A DNA stretch of 64,000 nucleotides from Deltaproteobacteria bacterium. Lineage in GTDB: Bacteria > Myxococcota_A > Polyangia > Polyangiales > JADJMO01. Under the pieces are notes generated by a model. The model had not been told where the DNA came from. It worked only from the letters and a program-made list of their open reading frames with translations, and ran no database searches. Each line of letters begins with the position of its first letter. The stretch's first letter is position 1. The translations under genes and the position numbers were made by a program. Location: NCBI GenBank assembly GCA_022843175.1, contig JALHOE010000025.1:1-64000 (forward strand), given 5' to 3'. Below, one piece after another: positions 30,723-40,400 of this stretch.

Positions 30723-30868
30723 TGCATGAAAGCGACGTCGCAGTCGAATGCCGCACCATTGCGGGCCGGGCCGGAAAGGCTGTTGCCGCCGATACCTTTA
30801 TGCGGTGGCGCGATGGGAAACTTGTCTACGTGAGCGACAAGGCCGTCCGCCCCTTCGGTGACCCCTGA
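30660..30868 (+). pseudogene. Out-of-frame C-terminal end of the kinase outer domain
   Basis: This frame reads AADWFKKFPDQWGFYERCTVMHESDVAVECRT, then FMRWRDGKLVYVSDKAVRPFGDP, a natural continuation of the preceding ALADLFASSIDRYHFLPIRKD segment (a SnoaL/NTF2-like fold). It has no start codon of its own. Confidence 0.75.
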
Positions 30869-30908
30869 CTGAGGTGCCGGCACCGAAGCCAGAAGGTACG
30901 CTCACACC

Positions 30909-32231
30909 GTGACACGTAGCGGGACCGCAGACATGCCCGAGCCTTCGCGTCCGCCCGTGAGCGGCGGGCGCGAAGCTCTGGTCGTCGTCTTTCCGTCGCT
31001 CGCGGTGATTCCCGTCCCTGCGCACGCGCAGACGGTCGGCAGAAACTGGCTTCGAGCCCACAAGGTCGAGGACCAGTACACGTCCTCCAATCACATTGCT
31101 TTCGAGCGGCGCGGCGAAACGTTGCGGGCGATCGATCGCGGCTCGAGAGTGGGCACGTGGGTGAACGGGCAACGTCTCGCCGCAGAGACGCCGCGTGAGC
31201 TCGGCGATGGTGACGTCGTGCGGATTGCCGGTACGGTCCTCGTCTATCGCGCCAGGTTCACCGGCAGCGAGCGACCCAGCGCACCGCTCGGGCGCATGCA
31301 CAGTCCCTTCGGCCTCCGAACGTTCGCGGAGCGTGTGGCGCGTCTGGGCCCGGCCATGAACAACATCATGATCGAGGGAGAGACCGGCACCGGGAAGGAG
31401 CTGGCCGCCGAGTACATCAGAGATGCGCGTCGCGCGCGGCTACCGTTCGGGAAGGTCAACATGGCGGCCATCCCCGCCGCGACGATCGAGTCCTACCTGT
31501 TCGGCCACGCACGCGGTGCGTTCACGGGCGCCGACACGGCAAAACCTGGGCTATTCGTTGATAACGACGGAGGAACGGTCTTCCTGGACGAGTTCGGCGA
31601 GAGCTCTCCGGACATGCAGGCGAAGCTTCTCAGGTTCCTACAAGACCGAGAGATCCAGCCCGTCGGTGGCAAGCCACGAACCGTGGACCTAATGGTGATC
31701 GCGGGGACCAACCGCGCGCTTGATGCCGATGCTCGGAACGGAACGTTCCGGTACGACCTCTTGATGAGGTTCGCCACCGCCCGCTTGCAGCTCCCACCGC
31801 TTCGCGAACGGCGCGAGGACATCATCGAGATCGCGCAAGCCACACTTGCCGAGCTCGGCGACCCCATCGACCTTCGTCGCCACTCCGAGGCTCAGGCGAT
31901 CGAGCAATTGCTGCTCTACCGATGGGATGGGAACGGGCGCGAGTTGCAGGGCAAGCTGGTCGATGTCCTCCAGCGCACAGAAGGCGAAGAGAAGCGTTTG
32001 CCCCACTGGGCGGTGACCGCTGCCCTTGCTCCGAAAGTCGCGGGCGCGGCCAACGACCAACCGCGCGCGTCATCGAGCCGTGCCGATTACACGCGCGAGC
32101 AGGTCGTGGACGCTCTGGGACGAAGCAACGGAAATCAAACGAAGGCCGCGAAGATGCTCTCACTCAGCAGGCCTCAGTTGCTTCGCTTGATGAAGAAGCA
32201 CCGGGTTGCGGGTAGCTCGACGGAGGACTGA
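30909..32231 (+). CDS. FHA-domain sigma-54-dependent transcription activator
   Basis: The N-terminal FHA domain (about 30-115; VGRNWLRAHKVEDQYTSSNHIAFERRG) binds phosphothreonine. The AAA+ domain has Walker A GETGTGKE (157-164), the sigma-54 contact loop GAFTGA (203-208) and Walker B VFLDEF (224-229), followed by an Arg-finger region LRERREDI. The C-terminal Fis helix-turn-helix (NGNQTKAAKMLSLSRPQLLRLMKKHRV) is present. It opens sigma-54 promoters in response to protein phosphorylation. The kinase just upstream is the natural partner. GTG 30909 is used; ATG 30933 is an alternative. Its targets could be elsewhere, as I see no clear -24/-12 box nearby. Confidence 0.92.
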   Translation: MTRSGTADMPEPSRPPVSGGREALVVVFPSLAVIPVPAHAQTVGRNWLRAHKVEDQYTSSNHIAFERRGETLRAIDRGSRVGTWVNGQRLAAETPRELGDGDVVRIAGTVLVYRARFTGSERPSAPLGRMHSPFGLRTFAERVARLGPAMNNIMIEGETGTGKELAAEYIRDARRARLPFGKVNMAAIPAATIESYLFGHARGAFTGADTAKPGLFVDNDGGTVFLDEFGESSPDMQAKLLRFLQDREIQPVGGKPRTVDLMVIAGTNRALDADARNGTFRYDLLMRFATARLQLPPLRERREDIIEIAQATLAELGDPIDLRRHSEAQAIEQLLLYRWDGNGRELQGKLVDVLQRTEGEEKRLPHWAVTAALAPKVAGAANDQPRASSSRADYTREQVVDALGRSNGNQTKAAKMLSLSRPQLLRLMKKHRVAGSSTED

Positions 32232-32411
32232 CCGCGGCTGCCGCGTGCGCGGCGAACGGGACACGACCCAGCGTCGGACGCACGACGGGCAGTTCCGCGC
32301 GCCGTCGCGGGCTCCGCAACAGTAGAAGCAGAGTGGCCGCGAGCAAGAGCGGCACGAGGTGTCTGCCGCCTCGAACCCGCAGGTCCTGCACCACGTTTCA
32401 GCGGCTGACAT
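32160..32411 (-). CDS. Small Cys-rich zinc-finger-like protein
   Basis: The 83-residue protein starts MSAAETWCRTCGFEAADTSCRSCSRPLCFYCCG and continues NCPSCVRRW. Ten cysteines within the first 45 residues suggest two zinc knuckles (B-box or treble-clef type), followed by a basic tail. The start overlaps the stop of the DUF1399 gene by 14 bases, indicating coupling. The end overlaps the convergent sigma-54 activator gene by 72 bases. The coding call rests on the dense CxxC pattern and the coupling. Confidence 0.6.
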   Translation of the reverse strand: MSAAETWCRTCGFEAADTSCRSCSRPLCFYCCGARDGARNCPSCVRRWVVSRSPRTRQPRSVLRRATRNPVLLHQAKQLRPAE

Positions 32412-32880
32412 GAGACACCTCCAAACCAGACGCCGACTTGCACGCGCGCTTGCAGTAGCTCTTGCAGCGATGCCAGCAGTTCACGTCGCCCGTGTACGGC
32501 TCGCTGTACGTCTCCCGCCACAGGGCAGCGGTTTCGGCGAACACCTGCGTGAGGATGGGGGCCTCGCACACGTCGTGGCCGAAGCCACCGTCATGATCGA
32601 GGATGCACCCGAAGAGGTGCATGCAGTCCTCGAAGTACGCGCGGGGGTGCAGCATGTGGACGTGCCACATCAAGTCGATGTCGCGAGTCGGGGCGAGTGC
32701 GCGGCCGGGATGGCGCGCTGCGAGCAGCAAGAACTTTCGGTAACGCTCGTCGGCGGCTGCGAGCTCGACGTCGGTGAGCATCGACGAGTAGTCGTCGGAA
32801 CGTCGGACGGCTCGAACGAGATCGACGCTCACGATTTCGTCTTCGGCGCACTTCACGGATTGGTTGGTCGCGATGGTCAT
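32398..32880 (-). CDS. DUF1399 / glycine-rich-domain-like (GRDP) protein
   Basis: The 160-residue protein carries the diagnostic DIDLMWHVHMLHPRAYFEDCMHLFG (about 87-111) of the GRDP/DUF1399 family, preceded by ERYRKFLLLAARHPGRALAPTRD and followed by ETAALWRETYSEPY. A Cys/His cluster (VNCWHRCKSYCKRACKSA) ends the protein. ATG 32880 has a clear AGGAGG site. The biochemical role of the family is not settled; bacterial members are often in conflict or accessory regions. It is divergent from the DUF2130-Wadjet genes, with the palindrome cluster between them. Confidence 0.78.
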   Translation of the reverse strand: MTIATNQSVKCAEDEIVSVDLVRAVRRSDDYSSMLTDVELAAADERYRKFLLLAARHPGRALAPTRDIDLMWHVHMLHPRAYFEDCMHLFGCILDHDGGFGHDVCEAPILTQVFAETAALWRETYSEPYTGDVNCWHRCKSYCKRACKSASGLEVSHVSR

Positions 32881-33011
32881 GGATGCCTCCTGGCGAACGA
32901 GGGGGATTGCCAGGGCCGTGCCGAGCTCGGACGCGCCGGCGAGTCCTCGGGGAAGTGACCGATCGCTGGGATTTGCTTGAGAACCGACGGTGATCGCGGC
33001 TGATCGGGATC

Positions 33012-33171
33012 TGATCGCGATCACATCGCGATCAGCCGCGTGAGGCGTCGGTCGGTGATCGCGATCAGGTCGCGATCACTCCGACCAGCGACGCGACTCA
33101 GGTCTGCAGCTTCGTCGCTTGGCGAAGTGTTCCGCGCAGATCGCGATCAGATCGCGATCAGATCGCGATCA
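33012..33171. repeat. Cluster of GATCGCGATCA palindromes
   Basis: At least seven copies of the core TCGCGATCA occur: 33012-33023, 33025-33034, 33056-33067, 33069-33078, and three perfect tandem 11-mers at 33139-33149, 33150-33160 and 33161-33171. The unit is itself palindromic. The 11-bp period places sites on one helix face. The cluster lies in the 410-base gene-free gap (32881-33290) between the divergent DUF1399 and DUF2130 genes, fitting an operator array or a centromere-like site. Confidence 0.8.
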
Positions 33172-33290
33172 CCTCGGAGGCCGTTGCATCACTGCGAAAC
33201 TGCAGGCGATCGCTCGTCTTCCTCGGTCGGCACGGTCGTCGCAATCCGTGGCATCACCGACGCACCACCACGCGTCGTCAGGAGCCCACG

Positions 33291-35111
33291 ATGAGCAAGA
33301 CGACCAAGAATGCGATCACCGATCTCGCGAGCGGCGACTCGATCACCTGCCCGCGCTGCAGCCACTCCTTCGAACCCTCGACGGTGTTGCGCACCCGCAT
33401 CACCTCCGAGCTGCAGAAGCAGTTCGACACGAACCTGGCTCGGGCACTCGCGAAGAAGGACGCGCAGTACGACGCGGCGGTCAAGGAGAAGGAGGACGAG
33501 CTCGCGCGCGCGACGAAGGATCGCGCCAAGTTGCTGGCAGAGAAGCGCACGCTCCAGGAGATCGCGAAGACGCAGGCCGCCGAGGTAGAGAGTCGCGTCA
33601 CCGCGGAAGCCGAGAGGGTGCGGCTCGCCACCGAGAAGCAGATTCGTGACCTTCTCGGTCGGGAGAACCGTGTGGCACTCGCCGCGAAGGAGGCGGAGAT
33701 CGCCGACACGCGGGCCAAGCTCCTCGAAGCAGGAAGGCAGGAAGCCGCGTTCTTGCGAAAGAGCCGGGCGCTCGACGAAGAACGGCGATCCCTGGAGCTG
33801 ACGCTCGAGAAGACGCTCGCTGCGGAGCGCGATGCGATGCGCCGACAGATCGAGGCACAGACGGAGGAGAGGTTCGCTCTCAAAGCCGTCGAGGCCGGTC
33901 GAGCCAAAGAAACTGAGCTCGCCGACGTCCAGGCGCGGCTGGCGCGCGCGACCGAGCTCGAGATCGAGCTCCGGAAGCGTGCGGGTGAGCTGGAGGATGC
34001 GCAGCGCAGAGCCGCGGCAGAGACGCTTCGACTCGTCCAGGAGGAGGGACGGAATGCGCGGCTCGAGATCGAGAAGGAGGCGACCTCCGCACGATCGATT
34101 CTCGAGGTGGAGCACCGGCTGCGCATCGAGCAAGCGACGGCCACGATCAAGGAGCTCCAGCAGAAGCTCGCTCAAGGCTCGCAACAGACGCAGGGGGAAG
34201 CCCAGGAGATCGCCTTGCGCGATGTCATCGAGCAGGCCTTTCGCCACGACGTCGTCACCGATGTCGCGATCGGCGCCGAAGGCGCCGACCTCGTTCAAGC
34301 GATTCACGACGACGACGGCCGAGCGGTCGCGAGCATCCTCTGGGAGAGCAAACGAACGAAGAAGTGGTCGGACACATGGCTCGCGAAGGTCCGCGACGAC
34401 ATGCGCGAGGCCGGCGCCGCGTGCGCGATCCTTGTGACGCAAGCGATGCCGCCGCGCATGGCGTCGTTCGGTGAGCGCGAGGGCGTCTGGATTTGCTCGC
34501 TGTCGGAGGCGGCTGGTCTCGCGACAGTCTTGCGTCACGGACTGCTCGAGGTCGCACTCGCGCGCCGCGCCGCCACCGGGCACTCGGAGAAAACACACCT
34601 CCTCTACGCCTACGTTACTGGCCCCGAGTTCAGGTCGAAGATGTCCGGCGCCGTCGACGTCTTCCGCGAGATGCAGGGCGACCTCCTTCGCGAGCAGCGA
34701 TCCCTCCGTTCGTCGTGGAGGAAACGCGAGTGGCAGATTCAACGAGCAGCCACGAACGTGATGGGTTTCTACGGCGATGTGCGCGGGATCGCCGGACGTG
34801 AGCTCGCCCCTATCGAGGAGCTCGAGCTGCCCGAGCCGAGCGTCCGCGCACTCGAACCTGGTGTGCAAGGCGAGGCGAACGCCGAGCTCGTCGAGCTCCT
34901 CTACGACCTGATCCCAGCCACCGGTAGCATCGGGAACGGCGCGCTCTCAGAACGATTCCGCGAGGAGGCGGCCGATCGGTTCGGTCTAGACCTCGCCGAC
35001 GCGGACTATGAACAGTGCCGCGTGGTCCTCCTCACCGCTGGTCGCATCAGCAAGGGGCGTGGTCGTGGCGGCTCGGTGTTCCGCTGCGCCTCTGCCGAGG
35101 CGGCAGAATGA
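33291..35111 (+). CDS. DUF2130 coiled-coil protein with nuclease-like domain
   Basis: The 606-residue protein begins with a zinc-ribbon-like CPRCSHSFEPS (about 20). A long coiled coil follows (about 35-300: KEKEDELARATKDRAKLLAEKRTLQEIAK and similar). The DUF2130 core (about 310-420) has AIGAEGADLVQAIHD and ILWESKRTKKWSDTWLAKVRDDM. The E-S-K in a strand after an acidic pair resembles a PD-(D/E)XK active site. The family is found in phages and mobile islands and is thought to be a DNase, but activity is not established. ATG 33291 follows a GGAG site. It is immediately upstream of the Wadjet genes and may be part of the same transcript. Confidence 0.85.
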   Translation: MSKTTKNAITDLASGDSITCPRCSHSFEPSTVLRTRITSELQKQFDTNLARALAKKDAQYDAAVKEKEDELARATKDRAKLLAEKRTLQEIAKTQAAEVESRVTAEAERVRLATEKQIRDLLGRENRVALAAKEAEIADTRAKLLEAGRQEAAFLRKSRALDEERRSLELTLEKTLAAERDAMRRQIEAQTEERFALKAVEAGRAKETELADVQARLARATELEIELRKRAGELEDAQRRAAAETLRLVQEEGRNARLEIEKEATSARSILEVEHRLRIEQATATIKELQQKLAQGSQQTQGEAQEIALRDVIEQAFRHDVVTDVAIGAEGADLVQAIHDDDGRAVASILWESKRTKKWSDTWLAKVRDDMREAGAACAILVTQAMPPRMASFGEREGVWICSLSEAAGLATVLRHGLLEVALARRAATGHSEKTHLLYAYVTGPEFRSKMSGAVDVFREMQGDLLREQRSLRSSWRKREWQIQRAATNVMGFYGDVRGIAGRELAPIEELELPEPSVRALEPGVQGEANAELVELLYDLIPATGSIGNGALSERFREEAADRFGLDLADADYEQCRVVLLTAGRISKGRGRGGSVFRCASAEAAE

Positions 35112-35350
35112 GCGCGCCGTACCAAGTGGTCTGCCTGTCGGCGGGGATGCTCACGCCAAAGAAGTCCGACCTCCCACTCGCGCGCCAGCATCTCTATCTG
35201 AACTACGGCCCCCTCGGCCTCGCCAGCGTGTTGCGCAGCGAGGGACACGAGTTCATGTCCCCGTGCAACTATTTCGACCTCAAGGCGTTCAGCTACCTGC
35301 CGCGAGGCACGTCCTGGGATCCGAGCGACGCTGCAGCGAGGAACCCGTGA
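35108..35350 (+). pseudogene. N-terminal fragment resembling a B12-binding/radical-SAM protein
   Basis: The short frame (MSAPYQVVCLSAGMLTPKKS, then YLNYGPLGLASVLRSEGHEFMSPCNYFDLKAF) overlaps the DUF2130 stop (ATGA). The GPLGLASVLRSEGHE segment is like the start of cobalamin-binding radical SAM proteins, but nothing follows after 80 residues. It looks like a remnant left by deletion before jetA. It could also be a small standalone protein. Confidence 0.45.
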
Positions 35351-35430
35351 CCCCGCAATCCGGCCTGGTTCCCGACGGACATTCTTTGTCCGCGGTGTTT
35401 GCGGCGGTCTCGTTGCGGCGTCCATCATCG

Positions 35431-36888
35431 ATGGTGATGGACTACGCCACGCTCGATTCGCTTCGCCGCACTCACCCCGCGTGGCGCCTCCTCTCCGCAG
35501 AGCACGCACCTCTAGTCGTGAGCTTCCTCCACCACAGCTTCATACGGCCCAACGTCCGCACGCTGACCGAACCGGAGCTGACCTCCCTGCTCGAGGACCA
35601 CCTCTTCCATCTGCGCGAGAAGTTGGGGCAGACGGCATTCCCGCGGACTGCGCGCGACTACTTGGAGACGTGGTCGAACGACGCCCACGGTTGGCTGCGC
35701 CGCTACTACCCGCCCGACGGCGACGAGGCCTCGTTCGACCTCACGCCGACGACGGAGCGGGCGATCGACTGGCTCGTGTCGCTGAGGCAACGCGAGTTCG
35801 TCGGAACCGAATCGAAGCTCATGACCGTCTTCGAGCTGCTCCGCCAGATCACGGACGGGACCGAGCCCAATGCGGATGTCCGCATCACCGAGCTCGAGAA
35901 GCGACGTGCCCAGCTCGACGAGGACATCGCCCGGCTGCGCGGCGGGCGCGTTGACGTCATGGACGATACCCAGATCAAGGATCGCTTCCTCCAGCTTGCG
36001 ACGACCGCGCGTGGCCTGCTTTCGGACTTCCGCGAAGTCGAACAGAACTTCCGCACCCTCGATCGCGACGTTCGCGAGCACATCGCCACGTGGGAGGGCG
36101 CCAAGGGCGATCTGCTCGAGGAAGTTTTCGGCGAACGCGACGCTATCAACGACTCCGATCAGGGCAAGAGCTTCCGCGCCTTCTGGGACCTGCTGATGTC
36201 GGCGACGAGACAGGAGCAGCTCACCGCGATGCTCGAGCGGGTCTTCTCGCTCGACGCGGTTCGCGCTCTCGAGCCGGACCGCCGTCTGCTGCGGATCCAC
36301 TACGACTGGCTACAGGCCGGCGAGGTCACCCAACGGACGGTCGCCCGCGTTTCTCAGCAGCTGCGACGGTACCTCGACGATCAGACCTGGCTCGAGAACC
36401 GGCGAATCATTCGTCTCCTCCGAGACGTCGAGCACCACGCCCTCGCGATCCGATCGTCACCGCCTGAGGGGGCCTTCATGGAGCTCGATGACTCGGCCCC
36501 CGAGCTCGTGCTGCCCATGGAGCGACCGCTCTTCTCGCCAGCGCACCGCTCGAAGATCACCGAGCAAGTGGTCGTTGAGGGCGACGAGCACGTGACGGCC
36601 GACGCGCTCTTCGACCAGGTCTACGTCGATCGGGCTGCCCTGCTCTCGCGGATACGTCGGCTCCTGCAGACGCGCTCGCAGGTGACGCTGGTCGACGTCA
36701 TCCACGCCAACCCACTCGAGTTGGGCCTCGCCGAGCTCGTCTCCTACCTCGCACTCGCCGCCGACGACCGAAGCGCGGTGATCGACGACCGCGAACCGAC
36801 CTTCGTGGAATGGGTCGACGCAACCAACACCATGCGACGGGCGAAGATGCCGCGCGTGATCTTCACCCGCGGAGCAAGCACATCATGA
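35431..36888 (+). CDS. jetA: Wadjet protein JetA (DUF3375)
   Basis: JetA is the kleisin-like subunit of the Wadjet complex, which recognises and cuts closed circular plasmid DNA. The 485-residue sequence has the DUF3375 start (YATLDSLRRTHPAWRLLSAEHAPLVVSFLHHSFI), the middle helices (SKLMTVFELLRQI, then LRRYLDDQTWLENRRIIRLLRDVEH) and the winged-helix end (LLQTRSQVTLVDVIHANPLELGLAELVSYLALA). The start at ATG 35431 follows an upstream remnant and has only a weak ribosome site; ATG 35437 is also possible. Its stop overlaps jetB (ATGA). Confidence 0.93.
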   Translation: MVMDYATLDSLRRTHPAWRLLSAEHAPLVVSFLHHSFIRPNVRTLTEPELTSLLEDHLFHLREKLGQTAFPRTARDYLETWSNDAHGWLRRYYPPDGDEASFDLTPTTERAIDWLVSLRQREFVGTESKLMTVFELLRQITDGTEPNADVRITELEKRRAQLDEDIARLRGGRVDVMDDTQIKDRFLQLATTARGLLSDFREVEQNFRTLDRDVREHIATWEGAKGDLLEEVFGERDAINDSDQGKSFRAFWDLLMSATRQEQLTAMLERVFSLDAVRALEPDRRLLRIHYDWLQAGEVTQRTVARVSQQLRRYLDDQTWLENRRIIRLLRDVEHHALAIRSSPPEGAFMELDDSAPELVLPMERPLFSPAHRSKITEQVVVEGDEHVTADALFDQVYVDRAALLSRIRRLLQTRSQVTLVDVIHANPLELGLAELVSYLALAADDRSAVIDDREPTFVEWVDATNTMRRAKMPRVIFTRGASTS

Positions 36889-37484
36889 GTACTCATCGTC
36901 CCGATCTCTCACAGGTCCTCGTCTCGCTGATGAAGGGCGTCACCTATCGCGAGAACGACGAGCTGCTCTGGCACTCGCTCGTCGAGCTCCAGGCGCGCGT
37001 GCGCGATCACGTGGGCCTGCTCGGGCTTGATCTCGATCTCGACGAGGCGGAAGGGTACGCGTTCCTCCGCCAGCGTCCGATGACCGACGACGCGCCCGCG
37101 GTGCCGCGTTTGATACCGCGTCGGCCGCTCAGCTATCCCGTGAGTCTTCTCCTTGCACTCTTGCGCAAGAAGCTCGCGGAGTTCGACGCCACGAGCGGCG
37201 ACTCGCGGCTCGTGATGTCGCGCCGCGAGATCGTCGACATGGTCCGGTTGTTTCTGCCCGACACGGGCAACGAAGCGAAGCTCGTCGATCGCGTCGATGC
37301 GCAGATCAACAAGATCGTCGATCTGGGTTTCCTTCGTCCGCTCGGTGTGGCGGGCGAGCAGGTCGAGGTGAATCGCATCCTCAAAGCATTCGTCGACGCT
37401 CAGTGGTTGCACGAGTTCGAGACGAGACTCGCTGCATATCGAAATCACGCGACTGCAGAGACGGGGGAGGGACAGGCGTCATGA
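36885..37484 (+). CDS. jetB: Wadjet protein JetB (DUF4194)
   Basis: JetB is the MukE-like winged-helix subunit that binds JetA. The 199-residue sequence has the DUF4194 segments HSLVELQARVRDHVGLLGLDLDLDEAEGYAFLRQR, YPVSLLLALLRKKLAEFD, MSRREIVDMVRLFLPDTGNEAKLVDRVDAQINKIVDLGFL and EVNRILKAFVDAQWL. ATG 36885 overlaps the jetA stop by four bases and its own stop overlaps jetC, so the set is tightly coupled. Confidence 0.93.
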   Translation: MSTHRPDLSQVLVSLMKGVTYRENDELLWHSLVELQARVRDHVGLLGLDLDLDEAEGYAFLRQRPMTDDAPAVPRLIPRRPLSYPVSLLLALLRKKLAEFDATSGDSRLVMSRREIVDMVRLFLPDTGNEAKLVDRVDAQINKIVDLGFLRPLGVAGEQVEVNRILKAFVDAQWLHEFETRLAAYRNHATAETGEGQAS

Positions 37485-40400
37485 CCACTGAGATCCACAA
37501 CGACCGCGCCGGGTTCCGACTCCAACGCCTCGAGGTGCTCAACTGGGGCACGTTTGACAAGCACGTCTGGGCAATCGAGCCCGGCGGCGACAACCTCTTG
37601 CTCACCGGGGACATCGGATCGGGCAAGTCGACGATCGTCGATGCGATCACGACGCTGCTCGTCCCACCCCAACGCCTCGCATACAACAGGGCTGCCGGCG
37701 CCGAGGCCCGCGAGCGAACCCTCAAGTCCTACGTGCTGGGTTACTACAAGTCAGAGCGCGGTGACCCGACCCTCGGGGCGCGTCCCGTCGCGCTTCGCGA
37801 GCCCGGCACATACTCCGTGGTTCTCGCGCGCTTCGTCAACGAAGGCTTCGAGCAGACGGTGACGCTGGCGCAGGTGTTCTGGATGAAGGATCCAGCCGCC
37901 CCTCCCGCTCGCATGTTCATCATCGCGGACCGCGAGCTCACCATCGCCGAGCACTTCGCCGGCTTCGGATCGGACATTGCCGAGCTGCGAAAGAGGCTGC
38001 GAAGACTCGATGGCGTCGCACCGCCCGAGGACTCATTCCCGCCGTACGCCTCGGCCCTCCGCCGCCGGTTCGGTATAGAGAACGAGCAGGCGCTCGATCT
38101 CTTCCACCAGACGGTGTCGATGAAGTCGATCGGGAACCTGACCGACTTCGTTCGGCAGCACATGTTGCAGCCGTTTGCGATCGGCCCTCGGATCGACGCG
38201 CTGACCGGCCACTTCGTCGATCTCAACCGCGCGCACGAGCTCGTGCTCAAAGCCAAGGGCCAGATCGCTGCGCTGTCCCCCCTCGTCGCCGACTGCGACC
38301 GTCACGCCGACTTGGTCGCGACCTCCGACAAGCTGCGGGCGTGTCGCGATGCGCTCCGATCATGGTTTGCACACGAGAAGTCCAAGCTCCTCGACGATGC
38401 GCTCCGCGAGCTCGAAGCGCAGCTGGCCAAGGTTTCAGACGCGCTCGAAGCAGTCGAGGCGCAGCAGAGGACCGCGGCGCAGCGCCGCGACGACCTGAAG
38501 CTCGCAATCGCCGAGAACGGCGGGGACCGGATCGCACGCATCGAGCGCGAAGTCGGCGAAAAGCGCGAGCACCTCGAGAACAGGCAATCGAACGCTCGGC
38601 GCTACGCGGCTCTTGCCATCGCCGCGGGCGTCCCCGACGCCTGCGATGCGGAGACGTTCATCGCCAACCGCCGTGCGTGTGAGACCGAGAGCGAAGGTGT
38701 TCGCACGCAGGAGGCGGAGACCCAGAACGCGATCACCGAGGCATCCGTCGAGCTGCGCACGCTGCGTGGCCAGCACGAGCTGCTGTCGACCGAGCTCGCG
38801 TCGCTCCGAACCCGTCGGTCGAACATTCCCGCCCGGATTCTCATGTTGCGCGAGAAACTGTGCGATGCGCTCGCTCTCGACGAGGCGGCCTTGCCCTTCG
38901 CCGGTGAGCTCCTTCAGGTGCGCGACGACGAGCGCGAGTGGGAGGGGGCGATCGAACGTGTGATGCACGGCTTCGGGCTCTCGCTCCTGGTGCCCGATGC
39001 CCACTACGGCGCGGTGGCCAAGTGGGTCGACGGAACCCACCTCGGCGAACGACTCGTGTACTACCGTGTTCGGCCGGTGCGTGCTGTAGAGCCGCACACG
39101 CTGCACGACGACTCGCTCGTCACCAAGCTCGCAATCAAGGACTGCCCCTTCTACAGCTGGCTCGAAGGCGAGATTGCACGTCGGTTCGACTACGCATGCT
39201 GCGACACTCTCGAGCAGTTCCGTCGCGAGCAGCGGGGTATCACCCGTGCGGGCCAGGTGAAGGGCCGCGACCACCACGAGAAGGATGATCGCCACCGCAT
39301 CGACGATCGGGCGCGCTACGTGCTCGGCTGGTCCAACGCAGCGAAAATTGAGGCTCTGTCGAAGCATGCCCGCGCGCTCGAGATCCAGACCCAGCAGCGG
39401 GGGGACGCCATCGCCGCGCTGCTGACGAAGCAGGGGGAGCTGAAGACTCGGCTCGGCAAGCTCGAGCAGATCGCCGTCGGTTTCGAGAGCTTCCGTGCGC
39501 TCGATTGGAAGCCGCTCGCGGTCGAGATCGCGGCGTTGCGAGCGGAGCATCGACGCCTCACTACGGAGTCCGACAAGCTGCGCGTCCTCAACGAGGAGCT
39601 GACGGAGCTCGAGGCCCAGATGAGCGAAGGCGCGAAGCGCCTCCAGAATTTGTCGAACAAGCAAGGCGGCCTGCAGGGCGACGAGAAGAAGTTCCGCCGC
39701 GACAGGGAGGCATGCGCGACGTTGATGGAGACCACGCCGGAACACGTCCGGCGCGATCACTTCCCGCTGGTCGCCGAACGAGTGAACGAGATCGCTGGTA
39801 CCGCGCCACTGGCGCTCGCATCCTGCGTGGCGACGGAGGTGAGTGTCCGCGACGCGATCGTGAAGCGGCTCGACAGCGACGGGAAGACGATCGGGAAGCT
39901 CGCCGAGAAGATCGTCGAGGCCATGAAGGGATACAACGGCGCCCACCCGCAGGAGACGCGCGACGTCGACGCCAGTGTGGACTCGGCCAACGAGTATCGA
40001 GGGATGCTCGCCCGCCTCCAGGGCGACGACCTGCCGCGATTCGAGGCGAAGTTCAAGGAGCTCCTCAACGAGAACACGATTCGCGAGGTCGCCAACTTCC
40101 AGTCCCAGCTTCATCAAGAGCGAGAGAAGATCAAAGAGCGGATCGAGACCATCAACCGCTCGCTTCGTGACATCGACTACAACCCTGGCCGCTACATCGA
40201 GCTCGAGCCTTCGCCCGACCCCGATCAGGAGATCCGCGATTTTCAGCATGACCTCCGCGCGTGCACGGAAGGAGCGCTCACCGGCTCAGATGACGAGGCC
40301 TACTCCGAGGCGAAGTTCCTCCACGTGAAGCGCATCATCGAGCGCTTCCGGGGACGCGAGGGCTTCACCGAGATCGATCAGCGCTGGACACGCAAGGTCA

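Noticed and set aside
33012-33171. CRISPR array
   Set aside because: Repeat units are about 11 bases, with no unique spacers and no cas genes.
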